This document shows positions 15,108 to 24,209 of a stretch of 64,000 bases of DNA, one piece after another. Made by a program: the position numbers and the translations under genes. The first letter of the stretch is position 1; each line of letters begins with the position of its first letter. The stretch is from Phaeobacter porticola (GTDB lineage: Bacteria; Pseudomonadota; Alphaproteobacteria; Rhodobacterales; Rhodobacteraceae): positions 2,480,001 through 2,544,000 of the forward strand of contig NZ_CP016364.1 in the NCBI RefSeq assembly GCF_001888185.1, read 5' to 3'. Below the pieces are notes generated by a model. It ran no database searches. It saw nothing but the letters and a program-made list of their open reading frames with translations, and was not told where the DNA came from.

Positions 15108-17804
15108 ATGAAACCGGGGTTTGCACTCTCATTTTCCTCCCACGGCGTCAGCCTATTGCAGCGTGCCGCCGGGGGATGGCGCCAGATTGGCACCGTATCG
15201 CTGGATGTCGAGGATCTTGGCGCCGCCTTGGCGGATCTGCGCCAATTGGGCGAAACCTATGCGAACGGCCCCATCGCCTGCAAACTGATCATTCCCAATG
15301 ACCAGATCCGTTACCTGAGCCTAGATACTGGCACGAGTGATGCCGCAGGCCGTCGCGCTGCTGCTGAACGAGGCCTCGACGGCGCCACCCCCTACCGGGT
15401 CGACGAGCTGTCCTTTGACCTGAGCGAAGACGGCGCGCAGACCCATGTCGCAGCTGTCGCTCATGAAACGCTGCAAGAGGCTGAAGACTTTGCATTACTG
15501 CATGGGTTTCTTCCTGTCAGCTTTGTAGCCACACCTGGAAATATGGATTTTCTTGGCGAGCCGTTCTTTGGATCGTCACAGACCCTGCTGCAATCCGGAG
15601 AAACGCCGGTAGAACCCGATGGGGTTGCCGTGGTAGATATCGGACCCGCAGATCCACCTGCAGAGATCGAAGAGCCCGCAGACGTCGGCGACATTGCTCC
15701 CCCTGACGCGACAAGTGACACACCCAAACTCAGCGTCGAAGCCGTCACCATCAGCACAACGGATGGCGGTCAAGCAGACGAACCCAAAGACAGCTTATTG
15801 GATTTGGCGGACGATCAGGAGGATCCTACGCACGCGCAGGTCGCAGCTGACGACACTCTTGCTGACGTCAGCGCCGATCCAGACGGATATGCCCAGCCGC
15901 GCGCCGCTGCCTCATCGCTACAAAAGGATGAGCAAAAGACTGCCTCCGCATTAACGACATCAACGCCTACCGGATTTTCCACCCGGCGGCGTAAAGAAGG
16001 TCCAGCCCCACTTGTGGCACCCGTAAGTGCCCAAGCAGATCCAAAACCGATCGTCACGGCCACGGCATCTGTGGCAATCTCCTCCAACACCTCCGAAGAC
16101 GGCAAACATACCGTTACCGCTGCCCCAGCGCCGGATGGCAAGCCGACAGCTTCTGACAGTCGACGTGTGGTCCCCCACGCGGCTCTGGGTGCAATTTCAC
16201 TCTCCGATACTGCGCCCGCCATAGGTGCTAACGCAGCCAAAGCTCGGCCCCCTAAACTATCTGCGAAGTCACTTGGCGCGCCAAAGGGAATGATCCCTCC
16301 TGCGCCGAAACACTCTGGAGCAACTCCAGTTCTACCGCGTGACGGACTGGAAGAAATTTCCCTGCCCGACACGCCCTCTGACAAGAAATCCCTGCATGAG
16401 GCAGGCAAGGCTGCCCTACTGGCTGGAGTCGCGAAACAAAACGTTGGCGGCAAACCGCGTTTTCTAGGTCTCGCATTGATGGCGGGTCTGCTCATTTTTA
16501 TGGCGATTGTTGCGGCTTGGGCGATACTTGCCGGGCAGCAGACGCGCAACGCCGTCAGTGAGGATGCGACGGCCCCCGTGGGCGCAGAGGTCATAATCGA
16601 ACCGGGCGAGATTGCCCCTCAGGTCAGTGCTATTCCTGATCAGCCCGATGACGGCACGCTGCTTCCGCCAGAAACCGTCGAGGACGCCCTGTCAAGCACG
16701 GACACCGCAGTGCTGGATGCGCTGCGCATTGACGAAGGAATAAGCCCTGCGACGGGGCAACCTCTCAGCGAGGACCTCGATGCTGCGGAACTGGTACCCG
16801 AAATTGACCCTGAAACAGACGTTGGCCAACAGCAAGCGGAGCAGGACACCCCGCTGACCCGCGCGGCGCAATATGCTGCCACAGGCATATGGCAGCATGC
16901 CCCTGATACTCCTGCCACGCCAAGTGCGGACAGTCTGGACACACTTTATGTGGCATCAATAGATCCGACCGATATCTCCGAAGATGCAATCGCATTGCCA
17001 GCGCAGGACAGGTTTGCGACTGATCTTGAATTGGGGGCTGTCAGCACGCCAACAGCCGCTGGACAACAGTTTCAGCTCGACGCGCGGGGATTGGTTGAGG
17101 CCACGCCCGAAGGGACACTGAACCCTGATGGGATCATGGTGTTCCTAGGTCGCCCGGAAAAGGTTCCACCGCCTACGCCAGCCCGTCCAGACCCCCAGGT
17201 TGCCGCCGCAGCCGAGGAAGACGCCCGCCAGGCCATCCTGTCCGAATTGCGTCCGAAGCGACGACCGGAGAACTTGGTAGAGCAGAACGAGCGCGCCCAG
17301 CTTGGCGGATTGAGCCGGGCAGAACTGGGTGCCTTGCGTCCACGACCACGCCCAGCAGGCTTGAAGCCTCCAGAGGAAAACAGCCTTCCGGCAACTGCAC
17401 AGGCCATTGCACAATCGGTTATACCACGGGCACGCCCGGCCAATTTCGCCAATCTGGTGGATCGTGCGCAACGCAATCGGCAGCGCAACGCAGAACCAAG
17501 CATCGCCGAGGCCGTTGCCAGCGCCGCACCACCACGCAGCGTAACACCGCGCATACCATCCAGCGCCTCGGTTGCCCGGCAAGCCACTGTCGACAATGCC
17601 ATAAACCTGCGGCGCGTCAATCTAATCGGTGTCTATGGCACACCGTCAAACCGCCGCGCGCTGATCCTGATGCCAAATGGGCGCTACAAAAAGGTAAAGG
17701 TCGGTGACAGGATTGATGGCGGTCGTGTGGTTGCAATCGGTGACAGCCAATTGCAATATCAAAAGGGCAATCGCAACCTCACTCTCAAAATTCCCAGCGG
17801 ATAA
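15108..17804 (+). CDS. Large bitopic protein with GspL/PilM-like N-end and GspC/PilP-like C-end
   Basis: An 898-residue protein with three zones. Residues 1-150 look like the cytoplasmic actin-like domain of GspL/PilM secretion or pilus proteins (KLIIPNDQIRYLSLD; YRVDELSFDL; EDFALLHGFLPVSFVATP). Residues 150-450 are acidic, Pro/Ala/Thr-rich and probably disordered. A single membrane helix lies at about 451-474 (LGLALMAGLLIFMAIVAAWAIL). After it come another disordered, Pro/Arg-rich 360 residues and a C-terminal domain from about 838 (LIGVYGTPSNRRALILM, VKVGDRIDGGRVVAIG) resembling the GspC/PilP periplasmic domain. The topology implies cytoplasmic N-terminus and periplasmic C-terminus. No type II secretion or pilus genes are adjacent. 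The similarity is by eye; automated annotation may call this hypothetical. The start has only a weak upstream GAAGG. Confidence 0.55.
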   Translation: MKPGFALSFSSHGVSLLQRAAGGWRQIGTVSLDVEDLGAALADLRQLGETYANGPIACKLIIPNDQIRYLSLDTGTSDAAGRRAAAERGLDGATPYRVDELSFDLSEDGAQTHVAAVAHETLQEAEDFALLHGFLPVSFVATPGNMDFLGEPFFGSSQTLLQSGETPVEPDGVAVVDIGPADPPAEIEEPADVGDIAPPDATSDTPKLSVEAVTISTTDGGQADEPKDSLLDLADDQEDPTHAQVAADDTLADVSADPDGYAQPRAAASSLQKDEQKTASALTTSTPTGFSTRRRKEGPAPLVAPVSAQADPKPIVTATASVAISSNTSEDGKHTVTAAPAPDGKPTASDSRRVVPHAALGAISLSDTAPAIGANAAKARPPKLSAKSLGAPKGMIPPAPKHSGATPVLPRDGLEEISLPDTPSDKKSLHEAGKAALLAGVAKQNVGGKPRFLGLALMAGLLIFMAIVAAWAILAGQQTRNAVSEDATAPVGAEVIIEPGEIAPQVSAIPDQPDDGTLLPPETVEDALSSTDTAVLDALRIDEGISPATGQPLSEDLDAAELVPEIDPETDVGQQQAEQDTPLTRAAQYAATGIWQHAPDTPATPSADSLDTLYVASIDPTDISEDAIALPAQDRFATDLELGAVSTPTAAGQQFQLDARGLVEATPEGTLNPDGIMVFLGRPEKVPPPTPARPDPQVAAAAEEDARQAILSELRPKRRPENLVEQNERAQLGGLSRAELGALRPRPRPAGLKPPEENSLPATAQAIAQSVIPRARPANFANLVDRAQRNRQRNAEPSIAEAVASAAPPRSVTPRIPSSASVARQATVDNAINLRRVNLIGVYGTPSNRRALILMPNGRYKKVKVGDRIDGGRVVAIGDSQLQYQKGNRNLTLKIPSG

Positions 17805-17856
17805 AATTACCCGGCACATTTGGCGGTCGTCTCGACAATTCCAGCTTAACGGAAAA

Positions 17857-17884
17857 AAACCGGGCCCATCACAGGTCCGGTTTC
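17857..17884 (+). terminator. Terminator downstream of the bitopic protein gene
   Basis: AAACCGGGCC pairs with GGTCCGGTTT (one wobble) around an 8-nt loop, starting 53 bp past the stop codon, with an A-run before it and TTTCTTGTTCTT after it. It can also serve hpd from the other strand. Confidence 0.75.
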
Positions 17885-17911
17885 TTGTTCTTCAAATGTT
17901 GTGACTGGAGT

Positions 17912-19012
17912 TTATTCAGCGGCCTCAATTTCACCATTGGCGATCTGTTCACGCTCGATAGACTCAAACAGCGCCTTGAAGTTACCTTCGCCAAAGCCGT
18001 CGTCGCCTTTACGCTGGATGAACTCAAAGAAAATTGGTCCGATCACGGTTTTGGAGAAAATCTGCAAGAGAATTTTGGTCTCGCCGCCATCAACAACGCC
18101 TTCACCATCAATCAGGATGCCATGCTTCTGCATCCGGTCCAAAGGCTCATCATGGCCAACAACGCGATTGTGGCTCATCTCATAATAGCTGGCAGGCGGG
18201 GCGGGCATGAATTTGATGCCCCGTTCCGAAATCTCATCCGTGGCACCATATATATCTTCTGAGCCAACTGCGATGTGCTGGATGCCCTCGCCGTTATACT
18301 TCTTGAGATAGGATACGATCTGTCCTGTCTCGCCACGATCCTCGTTGATTGGAATGCGGATCCGCCCACAAGGCGAAGTCAATGCGCGGCTTAGCAAACC
18401 TGTGAACTTGCCCTCAATGTCAAAGAAACGGATTTCCTTGAAATTGAAGAGATCGCCGTAGAAACGGAACCATTTGTCCATGTTGCCCTTGAACACATTG
18501 TGGGTCAGGTGATCGAGATAGTAAAAGCCCACGCCGCGCGGTTTTGACTGCTTGAGCCACTCGAACTCAGTATTGTAGGGCGATGTGTCAAAATATTGGT
18601 CGATGAAGTACAGAATCGACCCCCCAATCCCCTTGATCGCAGGCACATCCATGGTTTTGTCATCGGCGTCATAGGGTTCGGCCCCTTTTGAAACAGCATG
18701 TTCAAATGCCTTCTGAGCATCTACCACACGCCAGCCCATAGATGGCGCGCAAGGTCCGTGATCGGCCACGAATTTCTCGGCAAAGCTGCCTTTTTCGGCG
18801 TTCAGGATATAGGTGATATCTCCCTGCTGCCAAAGCTCGATCCCGGGCTTGGTCTTATGACGCGCCACCAGTTCATACCCCATTCTGGTGAACAGATCGC
18901 GAAGTTCCTGCGGTTCTGGATGGGCGAATTCGACGAATTCAAACCCATCAGTGCCAGCGGGGTTCTCGGCGCTGATAACGGACTTCGGGGCATTGTGCGG
19001 AAACGGACCCAT
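17912..19012 (-). CDS. hpd: 4-hydroxyphenylpyruvate dioxygenase
   Basis: A 366-residue non-haem Fe(II) dioxygenase converting 4-hydroxyphenylpyruvate to homogentisate in tyrosine breakdown. Two vicinal-oxygen-chelate domains are visible. The metal ligands lie in the C-terminal half: His in YLDHLTHNVF, His in GIQHIAVGS and Glu in IFFEFIQRKG. The C-terminal RKGDDGFGEGNFKALFESIE block is the family signature. The chosen ATG at 19012 has AGGAG 8 nt upstream; the open frame continues upstream through the divergent lrp-like gene and is not coding there. Other homogentisate pathway genes are not adjacent. Confidence 0.95.
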   Translation of the reverse strand: MGPFPHNAPKSVISAENPAGTDGFEFVEFAHPEPQELRDLFTRMGYELVARHKTKPGIELWQQGDITYILNAEKGSFAEKFVADHGPCAPSMGWRVVDAQKAFEHAVSKGAEPYDADDKTMDVPAIKGIGGSILYFIDQYFDTSPYNTEFEWLKQSKPRGVGFYYLDHLTHNVFKGNMDKWFRFYGDLFNFKEIRFFDIEGKFTGLLSRALTSPCGRIRIPINEDRGETGQIVSYLKKYNGEGIQHIAVGSEDIYGATDEISERGIKFMPAPPASYYEMSHNRVVGHDEPLDRMQKHGILIDGEGVVDGGETKILLQIFSKTVIGPIFFEFIQRKGDDGFGEGNFKALFESIEREQIANGEIEAAE

Positions 19013-19141
19013 GTGGCTTTCTCCTGATAGGGAACAGTGTGGCTGCATGTAGAATACCGCATCTGAAATGCTTGTTTCGCGCATAGTTGGGCGTATACCC
19101 TCGCCTAGATGCGTGACATTCGCGCAATTGTGAGCATTACC

Positions 19142-19612
19142 ATGAAAGCCCCGCACATGCTTGATATCGTTGACCAGAAATTGCTCTCCGCACTCCAGAA
19201 AGATGCGCATTTGACCGCACAGCAGCTTGGCGAGATTCTCAACCTCTCGGCCAGTCAGGCGGGGCGGCGCAGGCAACGTTTGGAGGCCGAAGGGTATATT
19301 CGCAGTTACGAAGCACGCCTCGATCCTGACAAGTTGGGGTTGAGTGTTCAGGGATTTGTGCAGGTGCATCTGGAAAGTCACGGACCTGAGCAATCTGAGC
19401 GATTCGCCCGCCTCGTACGCACACGCCCTGAGATCACCTCGGCTTGGACAATGACTGGTGAAGCCGACTATTTACTTAGGGTTTTCTGTGCCGATCTCCC
19501 TGCTTTAAACAGGCTTTTGCATGAAATTCTGCTGCCTCATCCGACTGTGTCGCGTGTTCAAAGTCAGATTGTGATGGCACAATTAAAAAGCGATGGGCCA
19601 CTCCCGACTTAA
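19142..19612 (+). CDS. Lrp/AsnC-family regulator, divergent from hpd
   Basis: A 156-residue (from this start) feast/famine regulator: N-terminal helix-turn-helix (LDIVDQKLLSALQKDAHLTAQQLGEILNLSASQAGRRRQRLEAEGYI) followed by an RAM ligand-binding domain (VQGFVQVHLESH, ITSAWTMTGEADYLLRVFCADLPALNRLLHEILLP, divided here by motif). It is divergent from hpd with about 130 bp between the starts, so control of tyrosine degradation is a reasonable inference. The start is uncertain: ATGs at 19109, 19142 and 19157 are all in frame and none has a strong ribosome-binding site; the middle one gives the usual distance to the helix-turn-helix. Confidence 0.85.
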   Translation: MKAPHMLDIVDQKLLSALQKDAHLTAQQLGEILNLSASQAGRRRQRLEAEGYIRSYEARLDPDKLGLSVQGFVQVHLESHGPEQSERFARLVRTRPEITSAWTMTGEADYLLRVFCADLPALNRLLHEILLPHPTVSRVQSQIVMAQLKSDGPLPT

Positions 19613-19674
19613 GGTTCCGTGAACACTCGTGCGTTATACAAACTGGGCACAGATTAAGAGAGTGGATAGAAACC

Positions 19675-20895
19675 GTGTCCTTTGTAGATCGTCGTATTGA
19701 AAGCCGCCCCTCCCGCGGCGAGGCTCCTTTTGCGCTGAATGAAGTGTTCTTCTCGCGCACCGACAGTCGCGGTGTGATTATGGCCGGCAACTATGTGTTC
19801 CGCCGGGTTTCCAACTATGACTGGGCGGAACTGCTTGGCGCGCCACATCGCACCATTCGTCATCCAGATATGCCCAAGGGCGTTTTCCAATTGTTCTGGG
19901 ACACCATCAAAAGCGGCCAAACCATGGGCGCCTACGTAAAGAACAAGTCAAAGGACGGGTTGTACTATTGGGTCTATGCTGTCGTTATTCCCTGCGGTGA
20001 GGGCTATCTGTCCGCCCGTATAAAACCTAGCAGCAAGATGTTCGATGATGTGCGTGCGCTCTATGCCAAACTGCTCACCGCAGAACAGGACGAGGGACTA
20101 ACACCTGCCGAAAGCGCCGAACGGTTAAAGCGCTGGATCACCGAGCATGGCTATGACAATTATCGCCAATTCGCCACTAAAGCGATGAGCGAAGAGTTGA
20201 TCGCGCGGGATGTCGGACTGGAAAACGAACCCGATCAGATGATCGTCGATCTGTGTAAGATGCTAGGCAACGCCAAGACGCTGGTGGGCGAGACCGAAGG
20301 TCTGATCAAAGACTTTGACGCCATGCACACCATTCCACACAATCTGCGGGTCATTGCCTCCAGGATCGAGCCTTCGGGCGGTCCGGTCACAGTGTTGTCG
20401 CAGAACTACGGCGCGATGTCTCGCGAGATGTCCGATTGGTTTGCCGCACACGTCATGGGAAAGGATAGCAACTTTGCGGTGATCGAAACCGCTGTCGACG
20501 ACTCACTCTTTGTCGAGTGTATGGTTCGCGTCTTGAAGGAATGCGATATCCAGCTGCAAAAAGAACGCCGCAGTCTTGGCGAAGTTGACATGCAAGGTGA
20601 ACGCGATGTGCTGGCACAGTTGGTGGCAGAACAGCTCGAACGCGCAGGTAAGGGGCTAGACCAGGTGGAGCGAGAAGCCTCGCGTATCATGCACGCCTGC
20701 CAAGTGATGCATCGGCATTTCCTCGGCCTCAGCTCGACCCGCGTTCTGTGTAAGATCGAAAGCGCACGTCTACCAGAATCCGGCGAAACACTGTCCGACA
20801 TCATTGATCAGTTGGGCGTCTTTCAGGAACGCATTTCGCAACGTCTGGAGCGAATTGCTAAACTCAGCAACGAGATTCGCTCTCTCGAACACTAA
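19675..20895 (+). CDS. Soluble Aer-type PAS-domain protein
   Basis: A 406-residue protein. Residues about 20-115 form a PAS domain close to that of the aerotaxis receptor Aer (NYVFRRVSNYDWAELLGAPHRTIRHPDMP; KDGLYYWVYAVVIP), a domain that binds FAD in Aer. Unlike Aer it has no transmembrane segment, HAMP or MCP signalling tip: the remaining 290 residues are predicted mostly helical, with possible coiled coils at 195-225 and the C-terminal 60 residues. Such proteins may sense redox or oxygen and act on partners, but no function is known to me. Start is GTG 19675 with GAGAGTGGA upstream, not ideal. A hairpin follows the stop. Confidence 0.7.
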   Translation: MSFVDRRIESRPSRGEAPFALNEVFFSRTDSRGVIMAGNYVFRRVSNYDWAELLGAPHRTIRHPDMPKGVFQLFWDTIKSGQTMGAYVKNKSKDGLYYWVYAVVIPCGEGYLSARIKPSSKMFDDVRALYAKLLTAEQDEGLTPAESAERLKRWITEHGYDNYRQFATKAMSEELIARDVGLENEPDQMIVDLCKMLGNAKTLVGETEGLIKDFDAMHTIPHNLRVIASRIEPSGGPVTVLSQNYGAMSREMSDWFAAHVMGKDSNFAVIETAVDDSLFVECMVRVLKECDIQLQKERRSLGEVDMQGERDVLAQLVAEQLERAGKGLDQVEREASRIMHACQVMHRHFLGLSSTRVLCKIESARLPESGETLSDIIDQLGVFQERISQRLERIAKLSNEIRSLEH

Positions 20896-20913
20896 GTGTC
20901 CAAGTTAAACACC

Positions 20914-20938
20914 CGAAGGGAGGCGTGTCCTCTCTTCG
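20914..20938 (+). terminator. Possible terminator after the PAS protein gene
   Basis: CGAAGGGAGG (20914-20923) pairs with CCTCTCTTCG (20929-20938) over 10 bp with one wobble and a 5-nt loop, 18 bp past the stop. There is no T-run, so it may be a weak or Rho-assisted terminator. Confidence 0.45.
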
Positions 20939-21119
20939 CTCACGCATGACGTCTGTGTTTGGATTTTCCAGCCGACCTGAAATCATGGGTCTTTGTGAGT
21001 CGCAGACGTAATCCTGAGGACGTCACATCCGAAGTCCACTAGGCGACATCTGAACGTCCTTGGCTCCTTCAGCATGTTACTCGTTGCCAACCCGCGCGCC
21101 GCTTGCGATACCAAAACAT

Positions 21120-23012
21120 ATGGACGCATTTCTTTATCAAGCAACGATCTACCTTGCCGCAGCAGTGATCGCAGTGCCTATAGCCGCACGTTTGGGTCTT
21201 GGATCCGTTCTGGGTTATCTCGCAGCTGGAATCATCATTGGACCCGTTTTGGGATTGGTCGGAAGTGAAGCCGAAGATCTCAGGCACTTTGCCGAATTCG
21301 GCGTGGTTATGATGCTGTTTTTGATCGGGCTGGAATTGGAACCACGCGCGCTCTGGGCGATGCGCCACAAGTTGCTGGGTCTTGGCGGATTACAAATTCT
21401 TGTCAGCACATTGGCCTTGATGGGCGCGGCGATGCTGGCTGGTGAGACCTGGCAAGTGGGTCTGGCTGTTGGCCTTGCACTCTCACTCTCGTCAACAGCA
21501 ATCGTGTTGCAGACCCTTTCAGAAAAAGGGTTGATGCGGACCGGTGGCGGACGGGCAACCTTCTCGGTCCTACTTACACAGGACATCGCTGTCATTCCTA
21601 TCTTGGCTCTCTTGCCCCTGCTGGCCGTTCAGCATGGCGCTCAGATCATTGGTGATGGCTCAATCGTGCGCACCGCAGAAGAGGCCCACGCGACCACCAG
21701 CCATGCGACCCTGTCGCTCGTCGAAGGGTTGCCGGGCTGGGCGGTCACGCTGGTCACCCTTGCGGCCATCGCCTCCATCGTATTGGCCGGCGTCTACTTG
21801 GCACGACCAGTGTTCCGTTTCATCCATGCCTCGAATCTGCGCGAGATGTATACGGCCCTTGCCTTGATGATCGTCGTTGGTATTTCATTCCTGATGACAC
21901 TGGTCGGCCTGTCACCGGCCCTTGGTGCCTTTCTGGCCGGCGTGGTGCTGGCAAACAGCGAATTCCGGCACGAGCTGGAAAGCGACCTCAATCCCTTCAA
22001 AGGGTTGCTGCTGGGGTTGTTTTTCATCACCGTCGGCGCAGGCATCAACTACCGTCTTTTCCTAGCTGAACCCGGTGATCTGATCGGCCTCGCCCTTCTT
22101 GTTATTCTGGCCAAAGGGACAGTTCTTTACTTCGTGGGCAAGGCATTTGGCCTCAAGAAACGCGACCACTGGCTGTTCACGCTGGGCCTGGCCCAAGCTG
22201 GTGAGTTTGGCTTTGTGCTGCTGGCTTTTTCGCGCCAGCTGAATGTCGTGCCGCCTGAGCTGTCAGAAAAGCTGCTGCTGGTGATCGCCCTGTCGATGCT
22301 GATCACCCCACTTCTGTTCATACTCTATGATCTCCTATCGAAATACGCAAAAGACAGTCCCAAAGAGCATGTCGCCGACGAGATTGACGAAGAGGGGCCG
22401 GTGATTATTGCAGGCATTGGCCGCTTTGGGCAGATCGTCAATCGTCTGGTGCGGGCAAGCGGCTTCAACACCGTGGTTCTCGACAGCAATATGGCGTCGG
22501 TGCAGTTGATGCGGCGTTTCGGAGTAAAGAGCTTTCTTGGCGACCCCACCCGACCAGAGCTTCTTAAGGCCGCCGGAATCGCCAAGGCCAAAGTGCTTGT
22601 CGTCGCGCTCGATGATCGCGAGGCCGCGCTAAGACTGGTGGCCCATGCGCGCAGGAACCATCCCGACCTGCACATCATTGCCCGTGCCTTTGACCGCAAC
22701 CATGTGTTCGAACTTTACAAGGCTGGCGCAAATGACATCGTCCGCGAAATGTTCGACAGCTCACTTCGGGCTGGACGGTATGTATTGGAGCAGATCGGCC
22801 TCAGCGAATACGAAGCGGCCCAGGCCGAACAGACCTTTTACGCACATGACCGTCACACCGTTCGCGAATTGGCCAGCCTTTGGATACCTGGGACCCCTGC
22901 CAGCGAAAACCCGGCGTATATCGCACGTGCCCGCGAACTGGAGAAGGATCTGGAAACTGCGCTTCTAGATTTAGCCGAGGCCAAGAAAGCTTCTGACCAG
23001 AAATCAGCCTAG
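21120..23012 (+). CDS. Monovalent cation:proton antiporter (KefB/KefC-like, CPA2) with RCK domain
   Basis: A 630-residue membrane transporter. Residues about 1-390 are the CPA2 exchanger with 12-13 membrane helices (AAAVIAVPIAARLGLGSVLGYLAAGIIIGP; SLSSTAIVLQTL; LLTQDIAVIP with the conserved Asp). Residues about 410-560 are a cytosolic RCK/TrkA-N domain (VIIAGIGRFGQIVNRLVRASG, with the NAD-binding GxGxxG and the acidic VVLD at the second strand end). Such proteins exchange K+ (or other monovalent cations) for H+; KefB/KefC are gated by glutathione adducts, but no ancillary KefF/KefG gene is next to this one. ATG 21120 is chosen as the start giving the membrane domain its normal N-terminus. Confidence 0.88.
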   Translation: MDAFLYQATIYLAAAVIAVPIAARLGLGSVLGYLAAGIIIGPVLGLVGSEAEDLRHFAEFGVVMMLFLIGLELEPRALWAMRHKLLGLGGLQILVSTLALMGAAMLAGETWQVGLAVGLALSLSSTAIVLQTLSEKGLMRTGGGRATFSVLLTQDIAVIPILALLPLLAVQHGAQIIGDGSIVRTAEEAHATTSHATLSLVEGLPGWAVTLVTLAAIASIVLAGVYLARPVFRFIHASNLREMYTALALMIVVGISFLMTLVGLSPALGAFLAGVVLANSEFRHELESDLNPFKGLLLGLFFITVGAGINYRLFLAEPGDLIGLALLVILAKGTVLYFVGKAFGLKKRDHWLFTLGLAQAGEFGFVLLAFSRQLNVVPPELSEKLLLVIALSMLITPLLFILYDLLSKYAKDSPKEHVADEIDEEGPVIIAGIGRFGQIVNRLVRASGFNTVVLDSNMASVQLMRRFGVKSFLGDPTRPELLKAAGIAKAKVLVVALDDREAALRLVAHARRNHPDLHIIARAFDRNHVFELYKAGANDIVREMFDSSLRAGRYVLEQIGLSEYEAAQAEQTFYAHDRHTVRELASLWIPGTPASENPAYIARARELEKDLETALLDLAEAKKASDQKSA

Positions 23013-23092
23013 CGCCATCTATGGCCGACAGGAAAATTGGCTGGTAGGCCTCAAACACGCCAGACCGTCTCTCACCGCCTGTTTCCGCAGCT

Positions 23093-24109
23093 CTAGCTAC
23101 CGGTAACGCCTGCCTCTTCAAAGGTTGCCATCCCACTGTGGCAGGCAATAGCAGCACGCAATATCTGGATCGCCAATGCGGCACCAGAGCCTTCGCCCAA
23201 GCGCAGGTCCAGCGACAAGAAGGGCGGCTTGCCAAGATGTGTCAGCAAGGCAGCATGGGCGCTCTCAGCGCTTTGGTGCCCTGCCACGACATGATCCAGT
23301 GCGGAGGGATGTGTCCGCATCAGACAGGCCGCTGCAGCACAGCAGATGAACCCGTCCAAAATGACCGGAATGCGCATCATGCGTGCTGCGGTCATTGCCC
23401 CCGCCATCGCCGCGATCTCGCGCCCGCCAAGTCGGCGCAATGCCTCAAGACCGTCGGTGATCACAGATCCATGCAACGCAATGCCTTCGGCAACAACGCG
23501 TGTCTTGTTGGCAAGACCAGTATCATCAACCCCGGTACCCCGCCCAGTCCAGTCGCCAGCCTCACCACCAAATAGCGCACAGGCAAGTGCAGCTGCGGGC
23601 GTTGTGTTACCGATGCCCATTTCACCGACAACCAATAGGTCTGATGATGGATCTACGGATTTCCAGCCAGTTTGCAACGCGCTCAGCAGCTCTGCATTGC
23701 TCATCGCCGCTTCCTGGGTAAAGTCCTTGGTTGGGTGTTCGAAATCAAGGCTGTGAACGTCCAGCCGGGCGCCAGCCAGCTTAGACAGCTGATTGATCGC
23801 CGCACCGCCATGTTTGAAATTGGCGACCATCTGCGCCGTCACTTCACTGGGAAAAGCAGAGACCCCCTGCTGGACGATCCCATGGTTGCCGGCAAAGACG
23901 ATCACCTGTGGCGCGCGGATAACCGGGCGATCGCTTCCCCGCCAACTGCTGTACCAAATCGCTAGATCTTCTAACCGCCCGAGGGAGCCCGGCGGTTTGG
24001 TCAATTGGCTATTGCGCTGCGCGGCGGCAGTTTCAGCCTGCTCGTCCACACCCGGTGCCTGCGCCATCTGCGCGCGGAAGTGATCAAGTGAGAAGAGCGG
24101 TGACAGCAT
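23093..24109 (-). CDS. cobT: Nicotinate-nucleotide-dimethylbenzimidazole phosphoribosyltransferase
   Basis: A 338-residue enzyme that makes alpha-ribazole 5'-phosphate from nicotinate mononucleotide and dimethylbenzimidazole for the lower ligand of cobalamin. Seen: the N-terminal [15 protein letters not shown], the substrate-binding [21 protein letters not shown] region (split by motif), [18 protein letters not shown] with the phosphate loop, and the C-terminal [13 protein letters not shown] with the catalytic Glu. GAGG lies 7 nt before the ATG. Divergent from cobS with about 100 bp between the starts, so both probably share a control region, although no cobalamin riboswitch was recognised there. 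Confidence 0.95.
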   Translation of the reverse strand: MLSPLFSLDHFRAQMAQAPGVDEQAETAAAQRNSQLTKPPGSLGRLEDLAIWYSSWRGSDRPVIRAPQVIVFAGNHGIVQQGVSAFPSEVTAQMVANFKHGGAAINQLSKLAGARLDVHSLDFEHPTKDFTQEAAMSNAELLSALQTGWKSVDPSSDLLVVGEMGIGNTTPAAALACALFGGEAGDWTGRGTGVDDTGLANKTRVVAEGIALHGSVITDGLEALRRLGGREIAAMAGAMTAARMMRIPVILDGFICCAAAACLMRTHPSALDHVVAGHQSAESAHAALLTHLGKPPFLSLDLRLGEGSGAALAIQILRAAIACHSGMATFEEAGVTGS

Positions 24110-24209
24110 TGCAAAGCCTCATTGCATCGAAGGGGTCGTCGCAGGTAAAGCGGATCATCCGTATGTACCGGTTCATCTTGACACCGCAAGCCCTCCGAGA
24201 GGTCCACAA

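Noticed and set aside
24110-24209. Possible cobalamin riboswitch between cobT and cobS
   Set aside because: Only about 100 bp and no B12-box sequence; too short for a cobalamin riboswitch.
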